DNA of 7,463 nucleotides from Candidatus Merdenecus merdavium (GTDB lineage Bacteria; Bacillota; Clostridia; Lachnospirales; Lachnospiraceae). The DNA is taken from the NCBI GenBank assembly GCA_018715425.1, contig DVLR01000342.1, positions 1 through 7,463 on the forward strand, in the 5' to 3' direction. Below are positions 6,412 through 7,463 of this stretch, piece after piece. The first letter of the stretch is position 1. Every line of letters begins with the position of its first letter. Made by a program: the position numbers and the translations under genes. The notes beneath the pieces were generated by a model. It did not search any database and was not told the origin of the DNA. It saw only the letters and a program-made list of their open reading frames with translations.

Positions 6412-6418
6412 ACCTCCT
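6412..6418 (-). promoter_or_regulatory. Ribosome binding site fixing the TTG start of cpaF
   Basis: AGGAGGT on the minus strand overlaps the TAG stop of tadZ (6417-6419) and lies 6 bases before TTG at 6405. It rules against the upstream GTG at 6423, which would place this site inside the coding region. The overlap suggests translational coupling with tadZ. Confidence 0.8.
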
Positions 6419-7436
6419 ACCACCTATCTGAAAAGATAGATTCCAGATGTTCTTTTACGATACCTTCTATGTATTCTCCCATCTTTCCATAGATCAGATG
6501 CTCCAGTTGATTTCTCCCCTGATCCACACGTTCTACATACGGAATCTTTAAAGGAATAACAGGTGGACTATCCACATCTTGATAGGCAAGTAGCTTTTCA
6601 AACTGGGATATCTTAGCCCGAGACATTCTATCTCTTTTTTCAGGTCTAAAAATAACATCGCAGTTTTCAAAAACCACGGATATCTTTCTTAAACTCTTTG
6701 GAAAATCTATGACAACCACAGGATATAACTGGCCTATTTCCTCTAGCAACATCATCCACTCTTCCTGTTTTATACTGTCAATATCTTCATAAGAAAGGAA
6801 TGGAGGAATATAGTGTAAGTCTCCCATCTCTTTTACTAAAAAAGGTAATTTTTTTTGGAGTAATCCTGACTCTTGCCTCATAAAATAAAAAACATCAGAT
6901 AAATCAGACCTTTCTTCTTCGGGATATAATTCCTCAAACCCTGATAACTCTTCTAGATTTAAATAGATCACTTTATTCTCTTTCGATAAATAATGCGCTA
7001 AGGAAAGAGCAAAGGTTGTCTGGTAACAAGAGGAAAGAGGGGAATGGGCTCCAATGAATATGGCTTTTTTATAGTTGATTGGAAATTTAGAAGTATGGGA
7101 ATGATTCGTAACGTAGTACTCCATTGCTTCTTTTATGATTGTATCCGATGATTGATATTTATAGATATAAGGATAATGGTCACCCTCTGGAACCTCTTGT
7201 TCCTCATCTAATATGAAAATTTGTGGGATATTCAACTGTTTTACTCGCTCTTCCATTGTTGAGGCTGATATAAGTAATACGTCAATAGGGTTATTACTTA
7301 AATATAATTCCAAGCTGCTTACACTAGTAAAAGCTTGTACGGAAAAAGGCTGTCTGCTCTTTCTTTCAAAATGTTCCATAAAATGATAAGCATAAGATGA
7401 TTCTAAATCACAAATAGCAAATATCTTTTGTTTCAA
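6417..7436 (-). CDS. tadZ: TadZ/CpaE-like pilus localisation protein with degenerate P-loop
   Basis: Predicted 339-residue cytoplasmic protein of the MinD/ParA-related TadZ/CpaE group, which places the Tad machine in the cell, often at a pole. Residues 1-110 look like an atypical receiver domain (MKQKIFAICD, then PIDVLLISAS, then IPQIFILDEE). Residues 122-339 form the ATPase-like domain. Its P-loop region, IGAHSPLSSCYQTTFALSLA (128-147), has none of the KGGxGKT lysines: Leu134 and Gln139 occupy those positions. The Walker A-prime region is VIYLNLEE (156-163), and Walker B is VVVIDFP with D244. An atypical receiver plus atypical ATPase arrangement is known from the TadZ structure of Eubacterium rectale. 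The start is TTG at 7436, with AGGAGGTT (7441-7448) 4 bases upstream. It is the first gene of the series visible here, and the promoter, if any, lies beyond the window. Confidence 0.82.
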   Translation of the reverse strand: MKQKIFAICDLESSYAYHFMEHFERKSRQPFSVQAFTSVSSLELYLSNNPIDVLLISASTMEERVKQLNIPQIFILDEEQEVPEGDHYPYIYKYQSSDTIIKEAMEYYVTNHSHTSKFPINYKKAIFIGAHSPLSSCYQTTFALSLAHYLSKENKVIYLNLEELSGFEELYPEEERSDLSDVFYFMRQESGLLQKKLPFLVKEMGDLHYIPPFLSYEDIDSIKQEEWMMLLEEIGQLYPVVVIDFPKSLRKISVVFENCDVIFRPEKRDRMSRAKISQFEKLLAYQDVDSPPVIPLKIPYVERVDQGRNQLEHLIYGKMGEYIEGIVKEHLESIFSDRW

Positions 7437-7440
7437 TAAT

Positions 7441-7448
7441 AACCTCCT
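7441..7448 (-). promoter_or_regulatory. Ribosome binding site fixing the TTG start of tadZ
   Basis: AGGAGGTT on the minus strand lies 4 bases before the TTG at 7436. The only nearby ATG (7459-7457) lies upstream of the site and out of frame. An AT-alternating stretch (7449-7456) precedes it. Too little sequence remains to judge a promoter. Confidence 0.85.
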
Positions 7449-7463
7449 ATATATATCATGACA

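Noticed and set aside
6424..6439. A 6-bp inverted repeat (ctatct-gaaa-agatag) near the end of tadZ, just before the cpaF ribosome binding site, considered as a terminator or translation control hairpin.
   Set aside because: The stem is short and AT-rich, there is no following T-run on the transcribed strand, and it lies in coding sequence; chance is a sufficient explanation.
6849..6856. A run of eight identical bases in tadZ as a phase-variation tract.
   Set aside because: Eight is short for slippage-based switching and similar runs of seven occur elsewhere in this AT-rich window.

Overview
The window is a stretch of a Tad (tight adherence / Flp type IVb pilus) locus from a low-GC Gram-positive bacterium, most likely a member of the Clostridia close to Lachnospiraceae. 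The evidence is AT-rich DNA, strong GGAGG-type ribosome binding sites, a Flp1-like pilin with an E-E-E-G leader, a DUF5702-type protein, and no secretin (RcpA/CpaC) or TadD in the stretch, as expected for a one-membrane cell. The genus cannot be named from this sequence.

All supported genes lie on the minus strand and form one tightly packed, probably co-transcribed series. In transcription order they are: a TadZ/CpaE-like localisation protein (7436-6417), the CpaF/TadA secretion ATPase (6405-5191), a TadB-like platform protein (5137-4379), a TadC-like platform protein carrying a large external insert (4374-2938), a Flp-type prepilin (2835-2665), a DUF5702-like membrane-anchored protein (2649-1069), a TadE-like pseudopilin with two C-terminal His/Cys modules (1057-134), and the first 44 codons of an A24-type prepilin peptidase cut by the window edge (132-1). 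Gaps are 1 to about 100 bases, and stop codons often sit inside the next ribosome binding site. No plus-strand gene, RNA gene, CRISPR array or insertion sequence was seen. No transcription terminator was seen, and no stretch over 300 bases lacks a gene.

The genes fit one machine. TadZ would place the apparatus, CpaF would hydrolyse ATP to drive assembly, TadB and TadC would form the membrane platform, the peptidase would cut the leaders of Flp and TadE-like subunits, and the DUF5702 and TadE-like proteins would be minor or surface-exposed components.

The system itself is known. Four details are unusual. (1) A 25-bp imperfect inverted repeat (931-955 and 1048-1072, 22 of 25 matching) has one arm covering the ribosome binding site and start codon of the TadE-like gene, with a 92-bp spacer that would give an early stop if flipped. 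(2) Two tandem His-Cys-CxxC modules are fused to the TadE-like pseudopilin. (3) TadC contains an external region of about 200 residues with an Ig-like pattern. (4) The pilin leader has an orphan ribosome binding site, a start-stop codon pair and a hairpin. TadZ also lacks both P-loop lysines, and three consecutive genes start with TTG.
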